Assembly (NCBI GenBank): GCA_030146285.1
Contig: JASLBZ010000151.1
Location: forward strand, 1 to 26,666
DNA from: Neisseriaceae bacterium
GTDB lineage: Bacteria; Pseudomonadota; Gammaproteobacteria; Burkholderiales; Neisseriaceae
DNA: 26,666 nucleotides
Direction: 5' to 3'
Positions 14,505 through 22,808 of this stretch are shown here, in pieces. The position numbers were made by a program, and so were the translations under genes. Position 1 is the first letter of the stretch, and each line of letters opens with the position of its first letter. Below the pieces are notes generated by a model. The model was not told the DNA's origin. It made no database searches and saw only the letters and a list, made by a program, of their open reading frames with translations.

Positions 14505-15728
14505 TTAGTGATCTGTGTGATAAACGTCCTGCTCATCAAAATCTGCAGCCAAATCCAACGCTTTTTTGCGTTCTTCTTTGGCCAATGCAGCTTTGTCCGT
14601 ATCATCAAAAATCTTAGCCAACATAATGTGAGCTTGTACAGAAGCTTGCAATGATAAGCTTGCTTCTAAATAGCTTTGTGCCTTGCCCCACAATTTTTTG
14701 GTGTATGTTAACTGACCTAAACACAATAAAAGCTTGGCATCATTCGGTTCTTCTTCTAACCACTTTTCAGCTTGAACCAAAACTTTACCTTGCTCAGCAT
14801 CGCTTAAAAACATCATACACTGACTTAAAGTTTGCAACAATAATGGATTTCGTCCCAAAGGATAGTAACGGCGAACCCACGCAACAGCCTGTGGATATAA
14901 GCCCAACTGTTGGTATTTTTGTGCGATCTCCACCACCAAAATATTGGTTTTTTCTTCTTCAGGAATGCGTTTTAAACATGCCTTTAAAGCACGCAAATCT
15001 TGGCACTCACCCAGTAGCTGACGATAAGCATACAAGCGGTAACTTTGCGCTTCATTGTCGTTAATTGAACCTGACTTCAATAACTTACCCGTCAAATTCA
15101 AGGTTTGCAAAGAATCTTTGGTATCCAAGCTGTAACGCAATTCCAACTTCACAAGCGATGCTAAATTGCCATTAATGCTTTTGGCACTAGACAGTGCTTG
15201 ATGCGCTTTCTCATACTCATATTGGCTCAAAGCACTCTGAGCTTCCAACAAGTAACGAGATAATTGCATTTTTTCTGGCAGTTTTGCAATTTCTTCCAAA
15301 TAGCGATCACGTGCTTGGACGTCTTCAATTTGATCAGCACTGTGTGCTGCAACCATCAATGCCAGATAGCGAGAATCAACTGCATGTTTATTCTTTAAAA
15401 TGGCATCGGCTTTTTGTTGTGCCTTTTGAAAGCGACCTTCAAAATAAGCCTGACCTGCTTCATTCAAGGCATTCTTACCTTGCTTATGTTTGCGATGAAT
15501 ATTGAATCGACGCAAGCCTTCTGGAATATTGACAATACCAACCAAAAGCTTGATAACCACCCAAACTGCAACAACCAAAACAACAATACACAAAATAAAG
15601 GCATTTAAATTCATGTGGCGCAATGTATTGCCAGTGAGTAAAAATATTTCACCATTAAATTGCTGTGAGCCCAATGCCACAGCCACTGCTGCTGCAAAAA
15701 GCACCACAATCCAGATTAAGGCTCTCAT
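14505..15728 (-). CDS. hemY: HemY: haem-biosynthesis-operon membrane protein with TPR domain
   Basis: A conserved protein encoded with hemC/hemD in beta- and gammaproteobacteria. The 407 residues have two N-terminal transmembrane helices (about 2-20 and 40-64), a basic segment and then a long helical region of tetratricopeptide-like repeats facing the cytoplasm (for example AGQAYFEGRFQKAQQKADAIL). Its biochemical role is not settled. It should not be confused with the Bacillus protoporphyrinogen oxidase that shares the name. Its ATG overlaps the hemX stop (ATGA), and it is last in the hemCDXY operon. Confidence 0.88.
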   Translation of the reverse strand: MRALIWIVVLFAAAVAVALGSQQFNGEIFLLTGNTLRHMNLNAFILCIVVLVVAVWVVIKLLVGIVNIPEGLRRFNIHRKHKQGKNALNEAGQAYFEGRFQKAQQKADAILKNKHAVDSRYLALMVAAHSADQIEDVQARDRYLEEIAKLPEKMQLSRYLLEAQSALSQYEYEKAHQALSSAKSINGNLASLVKLELRYSLDTKDSLQTLNLTGKLLKSGSINDNEAQSYRLYAYRQLLGECQDLRALKACLKRIPEEEKTNILVVEIAQKYQQLGLYPQAVAWVRRYYPLGRNPLLLQTLSQCMMFLSDAEQGKVLVQAEKWLEEEPNDAKLLLCLGQLTYTKKLWGKAQSYLEASLSLQASVQAHIMLAKIFDDTDKAALAKEERKKALDLAADFDEQDVYHTDH

Positions 15729-17197
15729 AGTGATCGTCCTTTCTCTTTTGCAGCTGGTGCGCTGGCGGTCTCATTGCCATCTTTGGCAATAGCTGCCTTG
15801 GTATCTGCTTTTTTCGCATCGTTTGGCGTTGCTTTGCTGGCCACACCAGCTTCAGGTGCAGAAGCTGCTTTGTCAGTCACAACCGCTTCTGAAGCACTTT
15901 CACTCACAAGTGCTGAGTCTGGCAATACAATGCTGCGCTCACCCAAAACCTGCTCTTGGTATTGGCGCACAGCATTAATGCTGTTTTGCAAAATATCTGC
16001 CGACATGTTTTTTTGTAAGTTCAATTTTTTCAATTGATCCAGTTCATCTAGCCATGCTTTAACAGTTGGCGCATTGACATCAAAGTATTGGCGCACTGTT
16101 TCTTCAACATTGTCCAAATCATTGCGGTAAATATCACTTGAATGTTGTAGCAAGGCAATGCGTGCATCGATTAAACGCAAACGCACATTTTCACGCACAA
16201 AATAGCTTTGTTCTGGTGAAATTAACATGGCATCTTTGTTGTCAATTTTGCGAACTTGCACCAAGCTACCCAAAGTATCTTTAACTTCTTGCCAACTGCG
16301 CTCCCACCAGCTGCCTTGTGTCGCAGCAGCAGTTGCAACCACGGCAACTTCTTTTTGTTGTAATGTACTTTCAACCACAAGTGGCATGCTAGACACTGCA
16401 AATTCCAAGCGATCCAAGCGCAATGAAGCCGAGGCTACATCAACATAAGGCATGTTTTTTAGGGTCGCTAAATCTTCGCTTAGTGCTTTTTTAATCGGCA
16501 ACAATTGTGGCTTATCAAACTGATTTAAGCGATTTGAAATGCTTTCAACCGTGGCCGTTGCTGCTGGTACGTTCCCGGCCAAAAGCAATTGCTGACTGGC
16601 AATATTCAATGCATATTCTGCTTCATTCACAAGCCACGCATCACGCCCTTTTAGCAACTCTTGGTAAACATTGTTCAGGTTTTCAACATTTTTTTCATTT
16701 TGGCTCGCCATTTGATTTAGCTGACCAATAGACTCTTTTATATGCCCTTGTTGCAATAAGGTGTCTTGCAATAAAACGCTATTTTGTGATTGGCCAAGGC
16801 CAGCATCATTGATTTTTTGTGACCAAACTGTGTCTATGCTTTTTAAAGCATTTTGTCCTTGTACAAACAAAAACCCACTGGCTCCTAATGCCAACATTGA
16901 CAATACCACAGCACCAAATGCCATGCCTTTGCCGCCACCTTGTTTGATTACAATGGCTTCTTTTTGGGGTTGAGTTGCACTGGTTTGTTGTTCTTCAACT
17001 GTTTTTTTATCTGTCATTTTCTGCTCCGATGACACGATGGTTGTTGGTTCTTCTGTTGATGGCTTGCTGCCTTCAATAGAATCGGAAGTCTTAGGGATAT
17101 TATGTTGTGCTGTATCCGTATGCTCTGTTGCCTCTGCTTCATTTTGAGGCTGAGATTGGGGTTCTAAACCATCAGGCGGTACATTTTTTTCGCTCAT
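15725..17197 (-). CDS. hemX: HemX-like protein (uroporphyrinogen-III methyltransferase-related membrane protein)
   Basis: Inner-membrane protein of the HemX family, found in the same operon as hemC/hemD; the historical methyltransferase name is not supported by a catalytic domain here. With the ATG at 17197 it has 490 residues. An acidic, Gln/Thr/Ser-rich cytoplasmic segment (about 1-85) precedes one transmembrane helix (about 91-113) and then a long coiled-coil-like helical region (about 120-420) and an Ala/Lys-rich low-complexity tail. Alternative starts at 17200 and 17209 are in frame; GGGA is best spaced for the chosen ATG. It overlaps the hemD stop and the hemY start, so translation is probably coupled. 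Confidence 0.85.
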   Translation of the reverse strand: MSEKNVPPDGLEPQSQPQNEAEATEHTDTAQHNIPKTSDSIEGSKPSTEEPTTIVSSEQKMTDKKTVEEQQTSATQPQKEAIVIKQGGGKGMAFGAVVLSMLALGASGFLFVQGQNALKSIDTVWSQKINDAGLGQSQNSVLLQDTLLQQGHIKESIGQLNQMASQNEKNVENLNNVYQELLKGRDAWLVNEAEYALNIASQQLLLAGNVPAATATVESISNRLNQFDKPQLLPIKKALSEDLATLKNMPYVDVASASLRLDRLEFAVSSMPLVVESTLQQKEVAVVATAAATQGSWWERSWQEVKDTLGSLVQVRKIDNKDAMLISPEQSYFVRENVRLRLIDARIALLQHSSDIYRNDLDNVEETVRQYFDVNAPTVKAWLDELDQLKKLNLQKNMSADILQNSINAVRQYQEQVLGERSIVLPDSALVSESASEAVVTDKAASAPEAGVASKATPNDAKKADTKAAIAKDGNETASAPAAKEKGRSL

Positions 17198-17961
17198 CAT
17201 GTTTCCCATTTTTTCTGCAATGCTGCAAAGATTTGTTGATTATCCGCACCGCAAGTCACAACATTCATGATGCCTGCAGATTTCAAAGCATCGCTAATAC
17301 GATGATGAATGCTTAAGTATAACAAGGATTTTAAATAAGTATGCAATTGTTGTGGTGCTTGTGTAAACAGTTGTTCCACAATTTCTTGAGAAGTTACACA
17401 AATACTGGTACGGGTTTTGTCGTGTTTTAATTGTGTGATAATGGACCAGTCAAGGGCTATTGGCTCTCGAGAATACATGCTCAAGCACGTTACTGTTGCA
17501 CCTTGTTGTTGCAAAGCATTTGCCAAAACATTGCGCCCTGTTTGTCCACGCAAAATCAAGACTTTCTGCCCAAACATAGCTTGCAACACAGGCAGTCTTA
17601 GTACTGCTTCGCTGTCATGCCCATCTTTTGGGTAGTGTATGGTTGTTTCAGGCAGCCATTGTTGTAAGGCTTTGGCACTGCCTTGACCAACACACACCCA
17701 TTTTGCTTTTAATGCCATGTGATGCAAATGCGGCATCACCATATCAACAGCGCTTGGGCTGACAATAAAAATCACATCTGCTTCTTGTGCCAAGTATTGC
17801 ATTTGTTGTGTTTTTTCGGTTTGGTAAACCAATGCCAATGGGCAAAAAGAAACAGCTTGCCAGCCTTGCTTCGCACTTAATTCAAACAACAATTTAGCCT
17901 GCTTTTGTGGTCGAGTCACCAAAAAAGCAGACTGGCGGTCATCCAATATTTTATTCGACAT
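17197..17961 (-). CDS. hemD: Uroporphyrinogen-III synthase (HemD)
   Basis: Predicted to cyclise and invert ring D of hydroxymethylbilane to give uroporphyrinogen III, the branch point for haem and sirohaem. The sequence is poorly conserved in this family, but the N-terminal FLVTRPQKQAKLL, the central VCVGQGSAKAL and VLILRGQTGRNVLANAL, and CVTSQEIVEQL are recognisable. The ATG at 17961 lies within the end of hemC (11-base overlap) and gives 254 residues, the usual length. The longer start at 17994 would add 11 residues that are unlike the family. The stop overlaps the hemX start region. The position between hemC and hemX supports the call. Confidence 0.9.
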   Translation of the reverse strand: MSNKILDDRQSAFLVTRPQKQAKLLFELSAKQGWQAVSFCPLALVYQTEKTQQMQYLAQEADVIFIVSPSAVDMVMPHLHHMALKAKWVCVGQGSAKALQQWLPETTIHYPKDGHDSEAVLRLPVLQAMFGQKVLILRGQTGRNVLANALQQQGATVTCLSMYSREPIALDWSIITQLKHDKTRTSICVTSQEIVEQLFTQAPQQLHTYLKSLLYLSIHHRISDALKSAGIMNVVTCGADNQQIFAALQKKWET

Positions 17962-18904
17962 CACGCTCGACTGAGCTTGCCAATACCTCGGCAATCAGTT
18001 CCATTGCGCCGTCATTAGCCAATTGTTTTGCCACCGCACGTCCCAAAGCATCTGCGTAACGAGCAGGACTGGCTGCTTCTGCTTTTAGCATCACAGAGCC
18101 ATCAGGTTGCCCAACCAAACCACGCAAATGTATCGCATCATCTTCAATGACAGCATAAGCAGCCAAAGGCACTTGACAGCTGCCACCCAAAGCTCTAGCC
18201 AATGCACGCTCCGCAGTCACACAAGCAGCAGTATCTTCATGGTTCAAAGGCTGCAATAATTCTTTTAACCAATCAGACTGATCAGATGCAATTTCAATGC
18301 CCAAAGCGCCCTGTCCTGCCGATGGCAAGCTTTCTTGTGCACTTAACAGGGTTTGAATACGATCATGCAATTGCAACCGCTCCAGACCAGCCGCGGCCAG
18401 AATAATGGCTTGGTATTGTCCTTCATCCAGTTTTCGCAAACGGGTTTGCACATTGCCGCGCAATGGCTTAATCACCAAATGTGGGTATTTAGCACGCAAT
18501 TGTGCTTCACGGCGCAAACTTGACGTACCCACAACAGCACCTGCAGGCAACTCCTCTAAGCGAGTGTAATCATTCGATACAAAAGCATCCAATGGATTGG
18601 CTCGTTCAGTGATGGCAACCAATTCAAAGCCTTCTGGCAATTGCATAGGCACATCTTTAATCGAATGCACAGCCAAATGAGCACGGCCATCAGCCAAAGC
18701 TTCTTCTAGCTCTTTAACAAACAGACCTTTACCACCAATTTTGGATAATGTTTTGTCCAAAATCTGATCGCCTTGAGTGGTCATGCCCAAGATGCTGACT
18801 GTCATTTGAGGATACAGCGCTTGCAGTCGCGCCTGAATGTGTTCTGCTTGCCACATTGCCAACAAGCTCTCACGGCTGGCAATTACCAATTCTTTCATGC
18901 TCAT
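17951..18904 (-). CDS. hemC: Porphobilinogen deaminase / hydroxymethylbilane synthase (HemC)
   Basis: Condenses four porphobilinogen molecules into hydroxymethylbilane in haem synthesis, in the cytoplasm. The 317-residue protein begins MSMKELVIASRESLLAMWQA and matches the Neisseria form closely from memory. Key features are TLSKIGGKGLFVKELEEAL, HSIKDVP with catalytic D84, GTSSLRREAQL (126-136), LRGNVQTRL (148-156) and GGSCQVPLAAY with the dipyrromethane-cofactor cysteine C243. I chose the ATG at 18904; the one at 18898 is also possible, and the longer frame to 18988 adds residues unlike the family. First gene of the hemCDXY operon. Confidence 0.95.
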   Translation of the reverse strand: MSMKELVIASRESLLAMWQAEHIQARLQALYPQMTVSILGMTTQGDQILDKTLSKIGGKGLFVKELEEALADGRAHLAVHSIKDVPMQLPEGFELVAITERANPLDAFVSNDYTRLEELPAGAVVGTSSLRREAQLRAKYPHLVIKPLRGNVQTRLRKLDEGQYQAIILAAAGLERLQLHDRIQTLLSAQESLPSAGQGALGIEIASDQSDWLKELLQPLNHEDTAACVTAERALARALGGSCQVPLAAYAVIEDDAIHLRGLVGQPDGSVMLKAEAASPARYADALGRAVAKQLANDGAMELIAEVLASSVERDVE

Positions 18905-18953
18905 ATTTGATATTAATCCCATAGCACTGACAAATAAATAATCTACACATTTT

Positions 18954-18983
18954 AACATACCTATTTCATGCGTTTCTGAACAA
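18954..18983 (-). promoter_or_regulatory. Candidate hemC promoter
   Basis: On the minus strand TTGTTC (18983-18978) and TATGTT (18959-18954) are 18 bases apart, about 50 bases upstream of the hemC start. Both hexamers are imperfect; this is a tentative call. Confidence 0.3.
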
Positions 18984-19027
18984 ATCAAGCTTTGTGCGTC
19001 TAATACTATGAAACAGGGTAATTTTTT

Positions 19028-19056
19028 TTGACTTCAAAATGCCATATGACTATAAT
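19028..19056 (+). promoter_or_regulatory. Near-consensus sigma-70 promoter upstream of the small membrane protein gene
   Basis: TTGACT (19028-19033, 5/6) and TATAAT (19051-19056, 6/6) are separated by exactly 17 bases. The start would be near 19063, giving a leader of about 105 nt before the 19168 gene. It is the best promoter match in the window. It sits back to back with the hemC promoter region. Confidence 0.75.
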
Positions 19057-19167
19057 TAACAAAATTTAACCATTGATCATACTTAGATTAGCAATGACTT
19101 AATAAGCAAAGAAGTGTCTTTCAATTTCACTATATTTTACTTTATTGACTGAACGGCAGGTACGGTA

Positions 19168-19368
19168 ATGGACTCAGAACACATTGTGATGATGAATATG
19201 ATTGCTGCTCTTGCAGGCATGGGCCTTTGCAGTTGGTTATTGAATGACATATTGACCATGACTGGCGGCTCAGAATCAGCCAAATTGAATAAATCAGGTC
19301 TCATTTTTGGTATTTTGGGAGCTGTTATTTTGATGGCAGTGCTGCATTTTTTTGGCTTTAATCCTTAA
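19168..19368 (+). CDS. Small membrane protein of unknown function (66 aa)
   Basis: I do not recognise this family. The 66 residues make two hydrophobic helices (about 8-28 and 43-63) joined by a polar loop (TMTGGSESAKLNKS), a hairpin topology. The ATG at 19168 has a modest ribosome site (CAGG about 8 bases upstream) and a near-consensus promoter about 110 bases before it. No terminator is visible between it and ruvB, so readthrough into ruvB is possible. The clean promoter, composition and topology support a real gene, but no function can be assigned. Confidence 0.6.
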   Translation: MDSEHIVMMNMIAALAGMGLCSWLLNDILTMTGGSESAKLNKSGLIFGILGAVILMAVLHFFGFNP

Positions 19369-19393
19369 TTCGCCAAAATCAGACACTTTGCAT

Positions 19394-19405
19394 GGGCAGC
19401 CTGAA
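19394..19405 (+). repeat. Uptake-sequence-like word, 11/12 match
   Basis: GGGCAGCCTGAA differs from AGGCAGCCTGAA only in the first base. It lies in the gap between the small membrane protein gene and ruvB. Confidence 0.55.
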
Positions 19406-19466
19406 AACGAAATCAAGCTGCATTATGTTAAGATTAACCATCTTACTGCCTTAATAAAGTGCCCTT

Positions 19467-20501
19467 ATGTTAGAAACGGATCAAATTACCACCCAAAGCC
19501 AACCGGAACGTGTCATTACACAACAAAGCATGTCCAAACAAGAAGAACAATTAGAGCGTGCTTTGCGCCCCAAAATGCTTCATGACTACGTTGGCCAACA
19601 CAAAGCACGAGAACAATTGAATATTTTTATTCAGGCAGCCAAAAACCGCCAAGAGGCATTAGACCACACCTTGCTATTTGGCCCTCCGGGTTTAGGCAAA
19701 ACAACATTGGCGCACATTATTGCGCGCGAACTGGGTGTGAATTTGCGCCAAACATCCGGCCCTGTTTTAGAGCGCGCAGGTGACTTAGCTGCATTGCTGA
19801 CCAACCTAGAGGCACATGATGTGCTCTTTATTGATGAGATTCACCGCCTAAGTCCCGTTGTTGAAGAAATTTTGTATCCCGCACTGGAAGATTACCAATT
19901 GGATATCATGATTGGAGAAGGTCCTGCTGCTCGCTCAGTCAAAATCGACTTACCGCCGTTCACCTTAATCGGTGCAACCACGCGAGCTGGCATGTTAACC
20001 AACCCACTACGCGATCGCTTTGGCATTGTTGCACGCTTAGAATTTTACAATACCAATGACTTAAGCAAAATTGTTACCCGTTCTGCCAACTTATTGGAAT
20101 TACCCATGAGCGAAGATGGCTCCATGGAAATTGCCAAAAGAAGCCGTGGCACTCCCCGAATTGCCAACCGCCTGCTTCGTCGAGTTCGAGATTACGCAGA
20201 GGTTAAAAGCTCGGGAGAAATCAGTGCTAACGTTGCCAATTTAGCCTTACAGATGCTTGACGTTGATCACCAAGGTTTTGATGTGATGGATAGAAAGCTC
20301 TTAGAAGCCATTATTTACAAATTTGCTGGCGGTCCTGTTGGTCTTGATAATGTGGCTGCAGCCATTGGAGAATCAACAGATACGATTGAAGATGTGATAG
20401 AACCTTATTTGATTCAACAAGGTTTTTTACAACGCACCCCAAGAGGGCGCATGGCAACAGAAAGTGCTTACGAGCATTTTGGTTTAAAAATGAATGACTA
20501 A
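19467..20501 (+). CDS. ruvB: Holliday junction branch migration helicase RuvB
   Basis: AAA+ motor that, with RuvA, drives branch migration at Holliday junctions during recombination and repair; in a naturally transformable family it also serves DNA uptake recombination. The 344 residues show Walker A GPPGLGKT (72-79), Walker B FIDEIH (121-126), GATTRAGMLTNPLRDRFG with sensor and arginine-finger region, and the C-terminal winged-helix domain ending in LIQQGFLQRTPRGRMAT. The N-terminal MLETDQITTQSQPERV form is like that of Neisseria. The ATG at 19467 has only a weak ribosome site. No ruvA or ruvC lies nearby; scattered ruv genes are usual in this family. Confidence 0.96.
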   Translation: MLETDQITTQSQPERVITQQSMSKQEEQLERALRPKMLHDYVGQHKAREQLNIFIQAAKNRQEALDHTLLFGPPGLGKTTLAHIIARELGVNLRQTSGPVLERAGDLAALLTNLEAHDVLFIDEIHRLSPVVEEILYPALEDYQLDIMIGEGPAARSVKIDLPPFTLIGATTRAGMLTNPLRDRFGIVARLEFYNTNDLSKIVTRSANLLELPMSEDGSMEIAKRSRGTPRIANRLLRRVRDYAEVKSSGEISANVANLALQMLDVDHQGFDVMDRKLLEAIIYKFAGGPVGLDNVAAAIGESTDTIEDVIEPYLIQQGFLQRTPRGRMATESAYEHFGLKMND

Positions 20502-20524
20502 CATGGCATTTTGGCACAGTCGTT

Positions 20525-20552
20525 GTAAATATTGGCTCGTGTAAGGGTAAAA
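20525..20552 (+). promoter_or_regulatory. Cluster of CpxR/MisR-like half-sites upstream of misR
   Basis: GTAAA (20525-20529), GTAAG (20541-20545) and GTAAA (20547-20551) occur within 27 bases, about 75 bases upstream of the response regulator start. CpxR-family regulators bind GTAAA repeats, and TGTAAGG at 20540-20546 matches the core of the box described for meningococcal MisR, which controls its own gene. The upstream half of that consensus does not match, so the call is moderate. Confidence 0.4.
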
Positions 20553-20621
20553 TTCAGTAAATAGATACCAATGTTAACAATAAAGTAGGCAAAATTAATA
20601 TTATTTAATAAGGAGTGCTTC

Positions 20622-21299
20622 ATGAGCCGCGTTCTATTGGTCGATGATGATACCGTACTAACCGAATTACTCAGTGACTACCTAACAGCAGAAGGCTTGC
20701 AAGTTCATATTGAAATCGATGGTCAAGCAGGCTTCCAAGCAGCCTTGACCGGCCAATATGATGTTGTGGTATTGGATTCCATGATGCCTAAAATGAGTGG
20801 TTTGGATGCGTTGAAGTCCATTCGTGCTCAATCTAAAATCCCTGTCATCATGCTTACTGCCAAAGGTGATGATATTGATCGCATTATTGGTTTGGAAATG
20901 GGCGCGGATGATTATGTTCCAAAACCATGCACGCCACGTGAATTGCTAGCTCGCATTCATGCTATTTTACGCCGTATGGAAAACAGCCAAAACAACACCA
21001 GCGCACCTGATGTCCTTCAAGTTAGCGGTGTGTGCTTGATTCCAGCCAAACGCCAAGCAACCATGAATGACCAAGTATTGGAATTGACCAGTACAGAATT
21101 TAATTTACTGGAAGTGTTGATGCGCTACGCAGGTCAAATCGTGAGTAAAGAAACTTTATCACTAGAGGCATTAGACCGCAAACTGGCCAAGTTCGACCGC
21201 AGTATTGATGTGCACATTTCTAGCATTCGTCAAAAACTCGGCGATGCCAGTCTCATTCAAACGGTTCGTGGCTTAGGCTATTTGTTTGTTCGTAACTGA
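20622..21299 (+). CDS. misR: OmpR/CpxR-type response regulator, MisR-like
   Basis: DNA-binding response regulator. The 225 residues contain a receiver domain (1-115) with acidic pocket D8-D10, phosphoacceptor D52 (VVLDSMMPKMSG), T79 and K101 (YVPKP), and a winged-helix OmpR-type output domain (about 130-224) with LTSTEFNLLEVLMRYAGQIVSKETL and the recognition segment SIDVHISSIRQKLG. The receiver text is very close to that of Neisseria MisR (also named CpxR or PhoP in annotations), which controls envelope genes. AGGAG lies 6 bases before the ATG. It is followed 30 bases later by the sensor kinase gene. GTAAA-type repeats upstream suggest self-regulation. Confidence 0.88.
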   Translation: MSRVLLVDDDTVLTELLSDYLTAEGLQVHIEIDGQAGFQAALTGQYDVVVLDSMMPKMSGLDALKSIRAQSKIPVIMLTAKGDDIDRIIGLEMGADDYVPKPCTPRELLARIHAILRRMENSQNNTSAPDVLQVSGVCLIPAKRQATMNDQVLELTSTEFNLLEVLMRYAGQIVSKETLSLEALDRKLAKFDRSIDVHISSIRQKLGDASLIQTVRGLGYLFVRN

Positions 21300-21329
21300 T
21301 ATACCTAAACTTAAAAGAAACTGAACCCC

Positions 21330-22745
21330 ATGACAAGGTTGTTTTATAAAATATTTGCCATTTTTTGTTTGGTTATTATTTGTGCCATTACGGTCGCGAG
21401 CATTTCCTTTTGGATTGTGCAAACCACCGTCAATGAAGTGAAAATAAAACAGCAACGCAGCATTGAAAGTACGTTTCTTTTAAGCAATGTGAACGCATTT
21501 AGCAATAAGGGTGAACGCGGCATCATCGAAACATTTGATGAATGGAACAGCAGCCCTGAGCGAGAAAATCTATTGGTGGTGCGCGAAGATGATAACCAAG
21601 ATATTTTCGATCGCCCCATTGATTTAAAAGAAACACAAAAAGCACGTGACTATGCTCGCTTCAATACTGAGGCGCCTTTGGTTCGCGCTGCTTATGACCG
21701 CTTTGGTCAAGAGTATATTTTCTACATCAAAGACTGGGATGTCTCCCCATCTATCAAACCTGCATTGCCTTTAATTCCTGGCTTACCTTTAGCACCCATT
21801 TGGCATGAGCTCATTTTAATTAGCTTGGTCGTTTTGGCAGGCCTTAGCTGTGCTTATATTTTAGCCAGTTACATTGCCAAACCCATTCGCATACTGCAAC
21901 GTGGCTTTGATAACTTGGCCGGCGGTGCTTTAGATACCCGAATTCGCCAACACATGGGCAAGCGTAAAGATGAGCTAGCTGGCTTAGCTGATGATTTTGA
22001 TTACATGGCACAAAAACTGCAGGAACTTGTGGAAAAAGAGCGCCACCTACTGCACCATGTCTCGCATGAAATGCGCTCTCCGATGGCGCGTATGCAAGCG
22101 ATGCTAAGCCTCATTCAACAGCAACCCAAAAAACAGGAACAATACATCGCCCGCTTAGAAAATGAGCTAAAGCGCATGGATTCACTGGTGGGAGAATTGT
22201 TGACTTTAGCTCGATTAGAAAGCGGTACTGTCGAAGTGGATTACGATGAATTGCCATTCCAAGACTTCATCAACACGTTGATTTTAGACTCAGCCAGCAT
22301 TGCAGACCAGCGCCAACAAACATTGCAACTTTTGCCCAATAATGAAACACCTTTAATATTCATCAATGCCAATGAAAGCTATCTGTACCGTGCTTTTGAC
22401 AATGTGATCCGCAACGCCATGAACTACAGTCCAGATGGCAGCTTAATCAACATTCGTTATCACGTTGATAAGGTATATTTGTATGTGGATATTGATGACA
22501 ATGGCCCTGGTGTTGAAGAGTTTGAAATCCCCAATTTGTTTATGGCTTTTTTTCGGGCCAGCAGCAGTGACAATAAACCCGGCACAGGCTTAGGTTTACC
22601 ACTTGCCAAACACATCGTAGAGCAGCACAAAGGTGAAGTAAGTGCTTCGAATATCAAACCGCATGGATTGCGTATTTCTTTTAAACTGCCATTGATTACC
22701 AAAAAAACCAAAGCAGATGAAGAAAAGAAAAAAAACAAAGCTTAA
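21330..22745 (+). CDS. misS: CpxA/MisS-like sensor histidine kinase
   Basis: Membrane sensor kinase partnered with the preceding regulator. The 471 residues have TM1 (about 7-30), a periplasmic sensor region (about 31-158), TM2 (about 159-181), a HAMP domain (182-235), a dimerisation/phosphoacceptor helix with H246 (SHEMRSPMARM) and an ATPase domain with N box (N362, VIRNAMNYSPDGS), G1 DNGPG (390-394) and G2 GTGLGL (418-423). The C-terminus is Lys-rich. In Neisseria the equivalent MisRS (CpxRA-type) system responds to envelope state. The ATG at 21330 has a weak ribosome site (AAAAGAAA), so translation may be coupled to misR. A terminator follows, shared with the convergent fabG. Confidence 0.88.
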   Translation: MTRLFYKIFAIFCLVIICAITVASISFWIVQTTVNEVKIKQQRSIESTFLLSNVNAFSNKGERGIIETFDEWNSSPERENLLVVREDDNQDIFDRPIDLKETQKARDYARFNTEAPLVRAAYDRFGQEYIFYIKDWDVSPSIKPALPLIPGLPLAPIWHELILISLVVLAGLSCAYILASYIAKPIRILQRGFDNLAGGALDTRIRQHMGKRKDELAGLADDFDYMAQKLQELVEKERHLLHHVSHEMRSPMARMQAMLSLIQQQPKKQEQYIARLENELKRMDSLVGELLTLARLESGTVEVDYDELPFQDFINTLILDSASIADQRQQTLQLLPNNETPLIFINANESYLYRAFDNVIRNAMNYSPDGSLINIRYHVDKVYLYVDIDDNGPGVEEFEIPNLFMAFFRASSSDNKPGTGLGLPLAKHIVEQHKGEVSASNIKPHGLRISFKLPLITKKTKADEEKKKNKA

Positions 22746-22761
22746 ATTACAGTATTAAAAA

Positions 22762-22796
22762 AGAGGCAGCCTGAATTACAGGCGGCCTCTTTTTTT
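22762..22796. terminator. Bidirectional terminator between misS and fabG, containing an exact uptake sequence
   Basis: A 12-bp stem with one A-G mismatch (22762-22773 with 22779-22790) around AATTA is flanked by A and T runs on either side. The left arm contains the complete AGGCAGCCTGAA (22764-22775). The right arm, on the minus strand, carries AGGCCGCCTGTA, two bases off. Inverted uptake words forming terminators are common in Neisseriaceae. Confidence 0.88.
22764..22775 (+). repeat. DNA uptake sequence, Kingella-type, exact copy
   Basis: AGGCAGCCTGAA, 12/12, forming part of the terminator arm and loop between misS and fabG. Confidence 0.85.
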
Positions 22797-22808
22797 AAGG
22801 TCTCTACC

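Noticed and set aside
14505..15728. Annotation of hemY as protoporphyrinogen oxidase
   Set aside because: The protein has two membrane helices and TPR-like repeats and no FAD-binding motif; it is the proteobacterial HemY, a different family with the same name.
15725..17209. Assigning uroporphyrinogen-III methyltransferase activity to HemX
   Set aside because: No SAM-dependent methyltransferase motifs are visible; the protein is a single-span, coiled-coil-rich membrane protein.
17647..17657. Words reading GGCTGCCTGAA on the minus strand at 17647-17657 and 19630-19640, like the Simonsiella uptake dialect
   Set aside because: Both are inside genes, lack the leading A, and differ from the exact Kingella-type copies; they are more likely chance or coding sequence.
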